A DNA stretch of 64,000 bases, from the NCBI RefSeq assembly GCF_006716115.1, contig NZ_VFOO01000002.1, positions 101,208 to 165,207 on the forward strand. The letters run 5' to 3'. This stretch comes from Subtercola boreus (GTDB lineage: Bacteria; Actinomycetota; Actinomycetes; Actinomycetales; Microbacteriaceae). The position numbers and the translations under genes were made by a program. Numbering within the stretch: position 1 is the first letter of the stretch; each line of letters begins with the position of its first letter. Shown here piece by piece: positions 7,966 to 17,340 of the stretch. Below the pieces are notes generated by a model, which saw only the letters and a list, made by a program, of their open reading frames with translations, was not told the origin of the DNA and did not search any database.

Positions 7966-9086
7966 AGGGCCACCTTTTCTTGCAGGTAGGCGTACGGGTC
8001 GAAGGTTTTGCTGCCCCGCGCCAGCTGGAAGTGGAGGTGAGCGCCGGTGCTGTTGCCGGTATTGCCGACGTTCCCGACCTGATCGCCCACGCCTACCTGC
8101 TGTCCGACGGTGAGTTGCAGGGACCCAGGGAGCATGTGGCCGTACGTGCTGGTCACCGTCTCCCCATCGATCTGATGCTCGATGATGGCGTACACCCCCA
8201 GACTTGAGCTGTCTGTGGAGGACGCCTCGATGACTACCCCGTCAGCCATGGCTTGGATGGGGGTGCCCTGGCCGGGGTTCATGTCCAAACCCTGGTGGTT
8301 GCTCGAGCAGCCTGAGCATGGTGCGACGCGCGGGCCGTACCCGTCACTGATCGGTACCCCGGACGTGAACGGCCACTGAACCGGTGACGCCGGATTGTTG
8401 GTGAAGGTATCGGCGGTGCGGGCGAACGCGGAGGCCGCACTGAAAATCACGCGGGGCGGCGGCGGGGGCGGAGGGGCTGCGCTGGTGTACTCGTCGCGGG
8501 GGACCGCGGGGGCGGCCGCGTCGGTGACCTGAACGGTCTGGGTATCAAGGAACGCCTGCCCGGTCTGGGTTACTTGCCAGTTCGGTCCTACTCCCACCCC
8601 TACTGCTGAGGCGGGGATCGTCACGGAAACGACGAGGAAGCTGACGGCCACCATAGTCACGGCAGCTCCGGCGTTTCGCCACCGTGATCGAAGCGGTGCG
8701 CTTCGACGCTCGGGCCGGACGGTGTCTGGCGCCGCCGGGGCGACAGCAGCGGGTTTGGGCGGCGGCACAGACAGGCGCGGGTCAGCCTCCACATGCCGGG
8801 CTCGGTCATCCGGGACGTGAACGGCGCTTTGAGTGACGGACGTCGGTGAGTGAGGTGCTCCGGCAACCAGCGCGGGCGTTGTCGCCGGTGGTGTCGGGCT
8901 TGAGGCGGGCGGTGACTGTTTCGGAAGGACGGGGAGCTCTGCGCGGCGGCGTTCGTCGTCTCGGAGCTGACGCCTGGTGAGTGCAACAGGCGCGGCGGTG
9001 GCGTCGGCGGCTTCTCGTTGTGATCTGCGGGTGCCCGGGGACGGGGGAGGAGGGGTTGGTTGCGTATACGGATCGGGTGTGTTCAT
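7962..9086 (-). CDS. M23-family metallopeptidase (cell-wall endopeptidase)
   Basis: About 374 residues with ATG at 9086. A Pro/Ala-rich cytoplasmic part of roughly 140 residues precedes one membrane helix, then a linker and a C-terminal LytM/M23 domain. Zinc ligands are visible in SNHQGLDMNPG (HxxxD) and GAHLHFQL (HxH). Such enzymes cut peptide cross-links in peptidoglycan, outside the membrane. A proline run in the linker is encoded near 8455-8480. It overlaps lspA and probably shares its transcript; why a wall hydrolase precedes the copper block is not evident. Confidence 0.82.
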   Translation of the reverse strand: MNTPDPYTQPTPPPPSPGTRRSQREAADATAAPVALTRRQLRDDERRRAELPVLPKQSPPASSPTPPATTPALVAGAPHSPTSVTQSAVHVPDDRARHVEADPRLSVPPPKPAAVAPAAPDTVRPERRSAPLRSRWRNAGAAVTMVAVSFLVVSVTIPASAVGVGVGPNWQVTQTGQAFLDTQTVQVTDAAAPAVPRDEYTSAAPPPPPPPRVIFSAASAFARTADTFTNNPASPVQWPFTSGVPISDGYGPRVAPCSGCSSNHQGLDMNPGQGTPIQAMADGVVIEASSTDSSSLGVYAIIEHQIDGETVTSTYGHMLPGSLQLTVGQQVGVGDQVGNVGNTGNSTGAHLHFQLARGSKTFDPYAYLQEKVAL

Positions 9087-9170
9087 CAAAGACTCTCTGT
9101 CGTTGCGCCGCGCCAGGCGGCCAACAAAATCGGGGGAACTGTCGTGCCCTCAGCGAGGACGCAACAGTTT

Positions 9171-9593
9171 CTAAACCCGGATGATGCAGAGAGCGAACGG
9201 GGGGACAGCCCCGTGGCCGGTGACAGGTCGGATGGGCCGCTCCGGTGTCGGAGGCACGGACGTCGTCGATTCGCCCGGGCGGGCCCGACGTGAGAGAACG
9301 TTGCGCAGAAGAAGGACGGCGAGGATGCAGCCGGCTACGCCCACAATGCATGCGCCCAGCGCGCCGGTTGAGGTGCTGGCCGGGGAAGTGTCTGAGGTGA
9401 CGGCAGTCTCGGCGATGGCTGCAGCGGGCTGCGCGTTCAGGACAGAGACGACGTCAGCGCTTGAGGTGTTGCCGACGTGGCTGGTCTCGAACGCGTGCGC
9501 CATGAGTAAGGCGACGGTGGTGCCGACGACGATCAGAAGCGTCACCAAAACACGGCGGAGGTTCCATCCGCGAGAGGGTCGTGGTGGTGTCAT
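9171..9593 (-). CDS. DUF6153-family small membrane protein
   Basis: 140 residues with one N-terminal helix (LVTLLIVVGTTVALLMAHAF), a low-complexity extracytoplasmic stretch, a second helix (GACIVGVAGCILAVLLL) and a C-terminal PPFALCIIRV. The two-helix layout with a final short hydrophobic strand matches the second member at 41351-41884, which ends in LNVLSISRT. Function is unknown. In actinobacteria the family occurs next to copper and DUF305 genes. It lies 84 bp upstream of the M23 peptidase on the same strand. Confidence 0.6.
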   Translation of the reverse strand: MTPPRPSRGWNLRRVLVTLLIVVGTTVALLMAHAFETSHVGNTSSADVVSVLNAQPAAAIAETAVTSDTSPASTSTGALGACIVGVAGCILAVLLLRNVLSRRARPGESTTSVPPTPERPIRPVTGHGAVPPFALCIIRV

Positions 9594-9742
9594 CAGGAAG
9601 TCTCGATAATCATGGGCGCCAGAAACTGGCCACCCGGGGTAACGTTTCGAATCCTAGGCAGAGTAACAGTGCTGCCCGGGAGAAGACTCTGAGCGCTCCG
9701 ATACAGCTGTGGGAGCCGGCCGGGGTGTGGCTGTTGAGTAGG

Positions 9743-10483
9743 TCATAGAGCTGCAAGGACGTAGATCGTCAGAAATCCGAGGAAGAACATCGCAGAAATC
9801 AGAATCGTTTCCGCCTGCTCATGTGCCTCGATGAGGAGTTCTTCGACTACCAGGTAGAGCAGGGCTGCTGCCCCGAACGCCAGAACGAGGGCGAGCACCT
9901 CTGGGGTTGCCCCGACCAGCAGAATCGCACCGCCTATTGCGCCGACCCCGGTGGTCAGCCCGAGAGCGGTGGAGATGGTCACCGACCGGGTTTTGCTGAA
10001 CCCGGCCTCGGTGAGCCTGGTCGTTACCGACAGGCCGATGAAGAGGATCTCGATCGAGAGGGCGATGGTGAGGATGAGGCCTTGCTTGTCTCCAAGCGAG
10101 GTGCCTAGGCCCACCAGCAACCCGTCAAGGAGCAGATCGATTCCGACAGCGATCAGAAGCCCTGTCGGGAGCCGGGATCTCGACGTAGATAGATCACGTC
10201 GCCGTTCCAGGCTCCGACCAACAGCGCCGAGGGCCAGCATCACAGCGGTCCCGGCGATGAATCCTGTTACCGCCCAGGCGAGCCGGCCCTCGTTTCGGAG
10301 GTCGGGGAGAACCTCTCCGGCGAGGGCGGAGAGAACGACGCCCGCAGCGAAGTGCTGGATGGCACTGGACAGTCTCGGCCCTGGCGGTCGGATGACGGCC
10401 ACCACAGACCCAACGATCGCCGCGCCGATGGGGAACGCGACAAGGGAAGCTGCCTGCACGGCCGCAGCTGCAGCGTCACTCAT
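9743..10483 (-). CDS. ZIP-like metal transporter, copy 1
   Basis: A 246-residue, eight-helix protein with overall ZIP/ZupT architecture. Key segments are IQHFAAGVVLSALAGEVLPD, VGIDLLLDGLLVGLG (in place of the classical HNxPEG helix), SIEILFIGLSV, and VVEELLIEAHEQ. The normal His ligands of the fourth and fifth helices are replaced by Asp/Ile, so substrate and even direction of transport are uncertain. A close paralogue is at 37339-38076. It is transcribed divergently from lnt. Confidence 0.7.
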   Translation of the reverse strand: MSDAAAAAVQAASLVAFPIGAAIVGSVVAVIRPPGPRLSSAIQHFAAGVVLSALAGEVLPDLRNEGRLAWAVTGFIAGTAVMLALGAVGRSLERRRDLSTSRSRLPTGLLIAVGIDLLLDGLLVGLGTSLGDKQGLILTIALSIEILFIGLSVTTRLTEAGFSKTRSVTISTALGLTTGVGAIGGAILLVGATPEVLALVLAFGAAALLYLVVEELLIEAHEQAETILISAMFFLGFLTIYVLAAL

Positions 10484-10758
10484 TACGCCTACTCTCGCCC
10501 GTTCGGACAGCTCCCGCCGGATTGCTCTTTCCTGTCGCAGGGGCGCCGACGTGGGTGGGTGCTTGATTGGGTGACCGGGGATTCATGGCACCTCCGTGAT
10601 CTTGCGCTGACACCACCGGTCAAGGTCGATGACGGGTCACTGTTATTGGGTCGAGCTGCCAGTAGCCGCGGATACCTGCGCATTGTTTCGCAGGATCGGA
10701 AATGTCTGGCAAGAAGAATTCTGGAACGATCGGAACGACAATACCTGATTGAATGCTA
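10484..10758. other. Intergenic region between ZIP-like gene and lnt
   Basis: About 275 bp hold the two divergent promoters. I see no convincing gene. The only recognisable element is the CATATGAACAG motif at its right end. The sequence is somewhat AT-richer toward the lnt start. Confidence 0.4.
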
Positions 10759-10769
10759 CATATGAACAG
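10759..10769 (-). promoter_or_regulatory. Third copy of the CzrA-type motif, at the lnt start
   Basis: CATATGAACAG is the reverse complement of CTGTTCATATG, the core of the sites at 219-240 and 397-416. Flanking TGC is shared with site 1, and the upstream TTGAATG resembles site 2. It overlaps the lnt start codon (10762). A bound repressor here would block transcription or initiation of lnt. It could be chance, since only 11 bp match. Confidence 0.35.
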
Positions 10770-12384
10770 GTCTGCAGACATTTCGGGTCGGGGTCGACCC
10801 TTCCCGCCGTGGCTGGCCGTGTTCGTCGCTGGAGTGGGCGGGCTCTGTCTTGCGTTGGCTTTTCCGGCTGCCAACATCTGGGTTCTGGTGTTCGTCGGTC
10901 TGCCGCTGATCTTCCTCTCTCTGATGGGTCAGCGGGTCGTCACGATCCTCGCCGCCGGCTTTGTGGGTGGTGGCGTTTTCTGGGGTGTACACATTTTCTG
11001 GCTGACGGTGTATCTGGGCCCGCTGCCCTGGGCCGGGTTGAGCGTGCTGGAGACCGTCTTCTTTGCGGCCGGCTGCATGCTGATCGCGTTCATTTACCGG
11101 GCGAGCGAGAAACTCGGGGGACGCAGCTGGCTTCGGATGGTGTTCGTGCCCCCGATCGTTGCCGGGCTGTGGACGGTCCGGGAGATGCTCAGCAGCAGTT
11201 GGCCATACGGCGGGTTCTCCTGGGGCCGCCTCACGTTCTCCCAATCGGATAGCCCCTTCGGCCCGCTCACCGCGTGGGTCGGGGTCTCTGGCGTCTCATT
11301 CTGTCTCGCGCTGGTGGGCGCGTGCATCGCTGAGGCTGTCCTTCATGCGACCCAAACCCCGACCAGTGCGCGGGGTAGCCGGGTTTCGACTGCCCTGTTC
11401 GCCGTTCCGGCCGGCGTGGTCGTCCTCCTTCTCGCCGTGCCGACGTACCAGGTGAAGACTGATGGTTCACTTCGCGTCGCCGCCGTTCAGGGCAACGCCG
11501 ACGCCGGACTTTTCTCAACCGGCAGGCCCGGGGATATCCTGACCGACCACGTGACTGCGACGCAGCCGATCACCGAAAAAACCGGTATCGACCTCCTCGT
11601 CTGGCCAGAGAACTCCATCGACCTCGACCCGCTCCGAAACCCCAGCTCCGCGAAAGTTCTCGATAACATCACCGCACGAGTGCGGGCGCCCCTGGTCGGT
11701 GGGACGATCACAAAAAGCGGTCAAGAAACATTCAACAGTCTGCTTCTGTGGGAACCCGACGCCGGACCCACCGCCCAGTACGACAAGATTCACCCGGTCC
11801 CGTTCGCGGAATACCTCCCCGACCGGGACTTCTGGTTCCCGCTCGCCCCGGACCTGTTCTCCCTCATCCCACGCGACTTGTCGATCGGAACCCGGCCGAA
11901 CGTGTTCTCTGTTGCGGACGCACGAGCGGGGCTGGCAATCTGTTTCGACATCGTCGACGACCGTGCCATCGAACAGATGATCGCCGGCGGCGCGAACATC
12001 ATCCTCGCCCCGAGCAACAATGCTGACTTCGGCCGCTCGGAAGAAAGCGTTCAACAACTCGCGATCGCACGCATCCGGGCGATCCAGACAGGCCGGAGCC
12101 TGGTGAGCGTGTCAACCGTCGGCACGTCCGCCATCATCAGCGCCGACGGAGGTGTCACCGACCGGCTGCCAACATTCACCAAAGGGGCGATGGTCCAAGA
12201 CGTACCCCTCAGCTCGACTCTGACCCCCGCGATGCGCTGGGCGAACGACATAGAAATCATCATCATCACCGTCGGTCTCGGCGGCGCGGGTGCTGTGTTC
12301 CTGACGCTGGCCTTCCTGCGACGCACCTCCGCCCGGGTACCGTCTCACATCCACGACAACACCGGAAAAGACACCAACCGATGA
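10762..12384 (+). CDS. lnt: Apolipoprotein N-acyltransferase
   Basis: About 540 residues. N-terminal membrane helices (residues 15-220) are followed by the nitrilase domain and a last helix. The catalytic triad is visible as Glu in LVWPENSIDLDP, Lys in YDKIHPVPFAEYLPDR, and Cys in LAICFDIVDD. The enzyme adds the third acyl chain to the N-terminal Cys of lipoproteins, an activity known in mycobacteria and other actinobacteria. ATG 10762 is preferred to the ATG 9 bp upstream. It joins three lspA genes and lgt in this window. The stop overlaps the next gene by 4 bp. Confidence 0.9.
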   Translation: MNRSADISGRGRPFPPWLAVFVAGVGGLCLALAFPAANIWVLVFVGLPLIFLSLMGQRVVTILAAGFVGGGVFWGVHIFWLTVYLGPLPWAGLSVLETVFFAAGCMLIAFIYRASEKLGGRSWLRMVFVPPIVAGLWTVREMLSSSWPYGGFSWGRLTFSQSDSPFGPLTAWVGVSGVSFCLALVGACIAEAVLHATQTPTSARGSRVSTALFAVPAGVVVLLLAVPTYQVKTDGSLRVAAVQGNADAGLFSTGRPGDILTDHVTATQPITEKTGIDLLVWPENSIDLDPLRNPSSAKVLDNITARVRAPLVGGTITKSGQETFNSLLLWEPDAGPTAQYDKIHPVPFAEYLPDRDFWFPLAPDLFSLIPRDLSIGTRPNVFSVADARAGLAICFDIVDDRAIEQMIAGGANIILAPSNNADFGRSEESVQQLAIARIRAIQTGRSLVSVSTVGTSAIISADGGVTDRLPTFTKGAMVQDVPLSSTLTPAMRWANDIEIIIITVGLGGAGAVFLTLAFLRRTSARVPSHIHDNTGKDTNR

Positions 12385-12743
12385 AGAAACAACACAATCG
12401 AACCCCGATGATCCGCCCCGGGATGCTACCTGCGGTGCTGGGTGCCATCGTGCTGCTCGCCACAGTCGGCCTCATCGGAACAGACTTCTACCTCTACGTG
12501 CGGTACGCAATCGGGATCCTGGCACTGATCTTTGCCGTGCTCACCGTCCAGTACCGCAAATGGTGGTGGGCCCTACCCGCGATCCCCGTAGCCGTGCTCT
12601 GGAATCCAGCCTGGCCCGTCGAACTCCCCAGCCAGACGTGGCAAATTCTTACCTTCCTCGGATCAGCCATCTTCATCGCCGTCGGTGTTCTCTTCCGCAC
12701 CAAGGATCCCAGCAGCGCCATGCTGCCCAAAAGCACACACTGA
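12381..12743 (+). CDS. Small membrane protein, possibly DUF6804-like
   Basis: 120 residues with three or four hydrophobic segments. Notable are the YRKWWW turn and the NPAWPVELPSQTW motif between helices, which resembles the DUF6804 family of unknown function. It is translationally coupled to lnt (ATGA overlap), so it may assist or be co-regulated with lipoprotein acylation. No catalytic motif is seen. Confidence 0.6.
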   Translation: MKKQHNRTPMIRPGMLPAVLGAIVLLATVGLIGTDFYLYVRYAIGILALIFAVLTVQYRKWWWALPAIPVAVLWNPAWPVELPSQTWQILTFLGSAIFIAVGVLFRTKDPSSAMLPKSTH

Positions 12744-12833
12744 AGCTCATCACCCGACCCCGCATCTCAGAAGCAAACACGCACCCCGGAGCTTCAGCCC
12801 TACCCCCTCCCTCCGACTGGAAAGCAGAAACCC

Positions 12834-14099
12834 GTGACCTCCTGCACCCCGAAGAGTGGTCAGCACGCACACCGCAGACGAACCCTCGTCGCGGCTTCCG
12901 CAGCCCTGATCATGGCAACCCTGACGGGCGTTGCAGCCGCACCCGTCAGGGCCGCAGCGGACGAATACCCGACCTGGTCAGAGGTCGAATCCGCCCGCGC
13001 GAATGAGTCCACGAAACAGACTCAGATCAACGAACTCAGCTCACTCATCAGCCAGATCGATGCGGATCTCGCCCAAGCGCAACAGTTCGCCGTGACCCTC
13101 ACCGATAACTGGGACCTCGCCCAAGATGCCTCGGACCTGGCTCAAAAAAAGACCCGCGACCTCGGGGCTCAAGCTGCTACCGCCGAACAAGCCGCTACCG
13201 CCGCCCGGAACGCCGCCGGCCAGCTCGTCAGTTCGATGGCCAAAACAGGCGGCAGCGATCAACTCAGCGCCCAACTGCTTCTCTCCGGCAGCGGGGCGGA
13301 CAACTTCTTGTATCGGCTGTCCGCCACCTCGCGGCTATCTCAGAACATCGGCGAACTGTACGAGCGCGCCGAGTCTGCTGGTAACGCCGCCCGGGCACTC
13401 ACCGATCAGGCACGCGTCGCAGAAACAGAACGCGCACGCCTCGCAGACGAGGCACGAGCGGCGAAGGATGCCGCGATCGTCGCATCGCGACAAGTCGAGT
13501 ATCAACTCGAGCTTCAACAACGGAACTCGGAGACCCTGAAGGCGCAGCTTGCCGTTCTCGTTGAGAACCGTCAGGCCACCGAAGCTGACTACACCCGCGG
13601 CGAACAAATCCGAGAAGCTGCCGCTGCCGCTGCCGCTGCCGCTGCGGAGTCAGATGGCAGCGGCGTGCAGGTCGACCAGGGACAGCTATCCGGGCAGGGG
13701 TGGACCCGCCCGGTGGGTGGCCGGATTTCGGACGGGTTCGGGCCTCGGGTCGCACCCACCGCCGGCGCAAGCTCCTATCATCGCGGCGCGGATCTAGGCG
13801 CCGGCTGCGGTACCCCCGTCTACGCCGCGTCCGCGGGAACCGTCAACTTCGCGGGCTGGTTCGGCGGCCTCGGTAACTGGGTGCAGCTCAGTCACGGCGG
13901 CGGGGTTCAGACCAGCTACGCCCACAACAGCCAACTCGTCGTAAGCGAAGGGCAGTCAGTGGTCGCGGGGCAGCTGATCTCTCTGGCCGGAACCACCGGG
14001 GTCTCTACCGGCTGCCATCTCCATTACGAGGTCACCCTCGACGGCACACGCACCGACCCTGTCGCATTTATGCGTGCTCGCGGAGCTCCGCTCGGTTAG
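12834..14099 (+). CDS. Secreted M23 peptidase with coiled-coil domain (EnvC/RipA-like layout)
   Basis: A 421-residue exported protein. A signal peptide with a HRRRTL n-region ends near residue 40. Residues 45-270 form a long Ala/Glu/Gln-rich coiled coil, including a run of alanines from a GCCGCT repeat around 13619-13645. The C-terminal M23 domain has YHRGADLGAGCGTP (HxxxD) and GCHLHYEVTL (HxH). The coiled-coil plus LytM design is that of division-associated endopeptidases. GTG 12834 is used as start. This is the second M23 enzyme in 6 kb; the two share little outside the catalytic domain. Confidence 0.85.
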   Translation: MTSCTPKSGQHAHRRRTLVAASAALIMATLTGVAAAPVRAAADEYPTWSEVESARANESTKQTQINELSSLISQIDADLAQAQQFAVTLTDNWDLAQDASDLAQKKTRDLGAQAATAEQAATAARNAAGQLVSSMAKTGGSDQLSAQLLLSGSGADNFLYRLSATSRLSQNIGELYERAESAGNAARALTDQARVAETERARLADEARAAKDAAIVASRQVEYQLELQQRNSETLKAQLAVLVENRQATEADYTRGEQIREAAAAAAAAAAESDGSGVQVDQGQLSGQGWTRPVGGRISDGFGPRVAPTAGASSYHRGADLGAGCGTPVYAASAGTVNFAGWFGGLGNWVQLSHGGGVQTSYAHNSQLVVSEGQSVVAGQLISLAGTTGVSTGCHLHYEVTLDGTRTDPVAFMRARGAPLG

Positions 14100-14214
14100 G
14101 CGGAACTCCGCGTCACTGAGAGCGAACACCCCAGGCCATCAGCGAGACCAGGTCGACAGCCACCAAAATCGAGGAGACGACTCGGCTCAAACGCAGGAGG
14201 CACTACCTGACCGG

Positions 14215-16287
14215 TTAGCTTCTCTGCCGCGAGGAGGGTGTCGGCGACGGTTCCGCGGAGCTGGTGGGCATCTGGGGAAGCACCGCTCGCCCGCGAGCGG
14301 CCCGGATGCCGTTCGCGATGACGATCACCTCCGCGATCTCGTGAATCAGCACGACGCCAGCCAGGCCGAGAACACCGAAAAGGGCCAAAGGGAACAGCAC
14401 GACGATGATCGCAAGGGCGAGCGCTATGTTGCCGGTCATGATCCGGCGCCCACGCCTGGCGTGAGCCAGCGCTTGCGGGATCAGTCGGAGGTCGGTGCCG
14501 GTGAAGGCGACATCGGCGGACTCGATCGCGGCGGCCGAGCCGGTGGCGCCCATCGCGACACCGACGTCGGCAGCGGCCAAAGCCGGCGCGTCGTTGATTC
14601 CGTCTCCGATCATCGCCGTCCGAGAGTTTTTACGGAGCGTTTCGATGGCGGCCGCCTTGTCGGCAGGCATCTGCTCGGCTCTTATATCCACGATGCCGAC
14701 CATGCTGGCTAGGGCGTTGGCGGTGCGCGGGTTGTCACCAGTCAGCATCACAGTTCGGATGCCCTGTGCCTTCAATTCCGCAACCGCGGCAGCGGCCTCG
14801 GGTTTGAGCTCATCACGGATGCCGATCAAACCGGTGGGTTGCCCATCGACCTCAACGACGATTACCGTCATCCCGTCGTGCTCCATCGACGTCCCCTGCG
14901 AACCGAGGACACCGGCGGGCACCCAGCGCGGGCTTCCAACGCGAACGGCTCTGCCACCGACGGTACCCGCCAGGCCTTGTCCGGGGTACTCCGTAACGTT
15001 GCTGGCGGCGGAGGGGTGAGGGTATTCGGCAGCGAGAGCGGCCGCAAGAGGATGGGTGCTTCGCGCTTCAAGGGCGGCGGCAGCATCCAGAACTGCCACC
15101 CGGTCGGCGCCGGGTGCGGCCTGGACGGCGACGACTTGTGGTTTGTTGCGGGTGAGGGTTCCGGTTTTGTCGAAGGCGACGAGTTGCACGGCACCGAGCT
15201 GTTCAAAAGCCTCACCTGATTTGATGACAACGCCGAACCGGCTGGCCGCGCCGATCGCGGAGATGACAGTCACCGGCACAGCGATCGCCAACGCGCACGG
15301 GGACGCAGCAACGAGGACTACGAGAGCGCGGGATGTCCACAGGCCAGGGTCGCCGACGAGGAAACCGAAAACGATGATGAGGCCGGCGATAACCAGAACA
15401 GCCGGTACGAGGGGTTTCGCGATCCGGTCAGCGAGACGGGCACGCTGACCCTTCCGTGCCTGCGCCTGCTCGACGAGCCGGACGATAGTGGTCAGAGAAT
15501 TGTCAGTGCCGTTCGAGGTCGCTTCGACCTGCAGGGCGCCGGTGCCGTTGATCGCGCCCGCAGGCACCGCGTCTCCGGGCCCGACTTCTATGGGGATCGA
15601 CTCGCCCGTGATAGCGGACGCATCGATACTTGACCGGCCGGCCGTTATGACCCCGTCGGTTGCGACTCGTTCACCGGCGCGGACAATCATGATGTCGAGC
15701 ATCTGAATCTCGGAGGTCGGGATCTCAACGTCGCCGGAAAGCCGGGAGATTGTCGCCTTCTCAGGGATCAAGGACAACAGTGATCGGAGCCCATCTCGTG
15801 CCCGGTCCATCGCGCGGTCCTCGAGCGCCTCGGCGATGGAGAACAGGAACGCCAACGCTGCAGCTTCTCCGATGTACCCGAGCAGAACGGCACCAAGTGC
15901 AGCAATGGTCATCAGAAGCCCGACACCGAGCCGACGACGACGAAGCCGGCGAATTGCGCCCGGCACGAACGTCGAGGCGCCGAACACGAGGCTGATGGCA
16001 AGAATTATGGTCCCGGCAACCGGAACGCCTGTCCACTCGAACATGTACCCGACGACGAGAAGGAAACCCGCGGCGAGCGGTATCAGAATGCTCCGGTCGC
16101 GCCACCACGACGTCAGTTCGCCTTCGTCGCTGCCATGATCATGCTCGTGGTCGTCGTGGTTTGTACCGGCGTCGTCATGATTGTGGAACTCAGCGAGGGG
16201 TGCTGACGGCGTGCCGAGCAGGTTCAAAGTTTTCCGGTTTCCTACGGGCGCGTTTTCCTCGTCGGGACCGCAGCATTCGCGGCTCAT
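14215..16287 (-). CDS. P1B-4-like heavy-metal ATPase with His-rich N-terminus
   Basis: A 690-residue P-type ATPase. It has the TM6 motif ASPCAL (Ser329-Pro-Cys331), the phosphorylation site DKTGTLT, TGES, and GDGINDAPAL. The last helix has LIHEIAEVIVIANG. SPC plus an HE in the final helix is the signature of P1B-4 pumps (Co, Zn, Cd or Fe export), not the CPC of CadA/ZntA. There is no HMA domain; instead residues 1-55 hold a CC pair and a His/Asp tract (HNHDD...NHDDHEHDHG). ATG at 16287 overlaps the cmtR stop. A paralogue with an Asp tract is at 34772-36679. Confidence 0.88.
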   Translation of the reverse strand: MSRECCGPDEENAPVGNRKTLNLLGTPSAPLAEFHNHDDAGTNHDDHEHDHGSDEGELTSWWRDRSILIPLAAGFLLVVGYMFEWTGVPVAGTIILAISLVFGASTFVPGAIRRLRRRRLGVGLLMTIAALGAVLLGYIGEAAALAFLFSIAEALEDRAMDRARDGLRSLLSLIPEKATISRLSGDVEIPTSEIQMLDIMIVRAGERVATDGVITAGRSSIDASAITGESIPIEVGPGDAVPAGAINGTGALQVEATSNGTDNSLTTIVRLVEQAQARKGQRARLADRIAKPLVPAVLVIAGLIIVFGFLVGDPGLWTSRALVVLVAASPCALAIAVPVTVISAIGAASRFGVVIKSGEAFEQLGAVQLVAFDKTGTLTRNKPQVVAVQAAPGADRVAVLDAAAALEARSTHPLAAALAAEYPHPSAASNVTEYPGQGLAGTVGGRAVRVGSPRWVPAGVLGSQGTSMEHDGMTVIVVEVDGQPTGLIGIRDELKPEAAAAVAELKAQGIRTVMLTGDNPRTANALASMVGIVDIRAEQMPADKAAAIETLRKNSRTAMIGDGINDAPALAAADVGVAMGATGSAAAIESADVAFTGTDLRLIPQALAHARRGRRIMTGNIALALAIIVVLFPLALFGVLGLAGVVLIHEIAEVIVIANGIRAARGRAVLPQMPTSSAEPSPTPSSRQRS

Positions 16288-16643
16288 GCCTTGACCGCCG
16301 TTCCGCAGCAGAGCGGCACATCACAGTTCTCATCCGCGCATCCCGCGCCGTCATCGACGGCCAGAACCACGTCGACGATCGCCGTGAGAGCACGGGTGAG
16401 GTGCGGGTCGGCGATCTCGTACCTCGTCTGGCGACCCTCGGGGGTCGCAACGACAAGTCCGCATCCTCGGAGGCAGGTGAGATGGTTCGAAACGTTAGAC
16501 CGGGTCAGGTCCAATTCTCGGGTCAGCTCCGCTGGATATCCCGGCTGTACGAGCAGGCTCAGCAGAATGCGAGAGCGTGTCGGGTCAGCCATAGCTCGGC
16601 CAAGCCGGTTCATCACGTCAACGCGAGAAGCTTTAGTCAGCAT
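16284..16643 (-). CDS. cmtR: CmtR-type Cd/Pb sensor repressor
   Basis: 119 residues from ATG 16643; an in-frame ATG at 16661 also exists. The winged helix contains DLTRSNVSNHLTCLRGCG. Cysteines at 57, 61 and 102 coincide exactly with the metal ligands of Mycobacterium tuberculosis CmtR, which senses Cd(II) and Pb(II). The end carries extra cysteines (CADENCDVPLCC). It is the first gene of a pair with the P1B-4 ATPase. The 5' flank shares TGTATGGTCA and ATGCTGACTA with the region before its paralogue at 34416, suggesting a common operator. Confidence 0.88.
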   Translation of the reverse strand: MLTKASRVDVMNRLGRAMADPTRSRILLSLLVQPGYPAELTRELDLTRSNVSNHLTCLRGCGLVVATPEGRQTRYEIADPHLTRALTAIVDVVLAVDDGAGCADENCDVPLCCGTAVKA

Positions 16644-16833
16644 AAGCTGACCATACAGCATTAGCTGAACAATAAAAGTCGCTCGTGGCCCTCTCTCCTC
16701 TAATTGGTACGCGCTTGGTGGCTGTCGTGGCAGTGGGGGTACGCGACTGCTCGAAGGGTCTTTGACGCAGGAGGGGCCATCGCATAATCGGGCACTACAT
16801 CACTCCCTCTGAGAAGGCGGGCCGCTTTGCCCA

Positions 16834-17340
16834 TCAGTTCCGGCGGTGTTCGATCAAAATGGTGTCTCGCCACTGGCCGGCCCACGGCCCGTAGGTCATG
16901 AAGGCGATGCGTTCTCGTGATCCGATGCGGCGAAAGCCGGCCCGGTCGTGCAATGCGAGGCTGGCAAGATTCTCGGGAAAGACGTTTGATTGAATTGTCC
17001 AGATGTCAGCGTCTGCAGTCGCGCTTATCAGCGCCGTGACGAGCTGGCTTCCGATGCCGTGACCGGCGGCAGCCGGGTCGACGTAAACCGAGTGCTCGAC
17101 CACCCCTGCATAGATGGGGCGTGCGGAGAGGGGTGATGCGGCAATCCAGCCGAGAACGCAGCCGCTGTCGCTCGTTGCGATAAGCCGGCCGACGTCGAGC
17201 TTGCCCGCGTTGAACTGTTCCCAAGTGGGCGGTTCTGCTTCGAACATGGCATTGCCTGTCGCAATCCCGGCCCGGTAGATCGCTTCCACGTCCGCCCAGT
17301 CGTCAGCGTGCATGGGGCGGATGCGGACGGGTCCGGTCAT
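16834..17340 (-). CDS. GNAT acetyltransferase, ArsN-like
   Basis: 168 residues with a GNAT fold of the phosphinothricin-acetyltransferase branch: AIYRAGIATGNAMFE early, HSVYVDPAAAGHGIGSQL as the acetyl-CoA loop, and NLASLALHDRAGFRRIG. In ars operons this branch includes ArsN, which acetylates arsinothricin or related amino-acid analogues. The gene overlaps arsR by 4 bp, which supports the arsenic link, but the substrate is not proven by sequence. Confidence 0.75.
   Translation of the reverse strand: MTGPVRIRPMHADDWADVEAIYRAGIATGNAMFEAEPPTWEQFNAGKLDVGRLIATSDSGCVLGWIAASPLSARPIYAGVVEHSVYVDPAAAGHGIGSQLVTALISATADADIWTIQSNVFPENLASLALHDRAGFRRIGSRERIAFMTYGPWAGQWRDTILIEHRRN

Noticed and set aside
13619..13645. 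GCCGCT tandem repeat
   Set aside because: It is in frame and encodes the poly-Ala stretch of the coiled-coil M23 protein; no separate feature.
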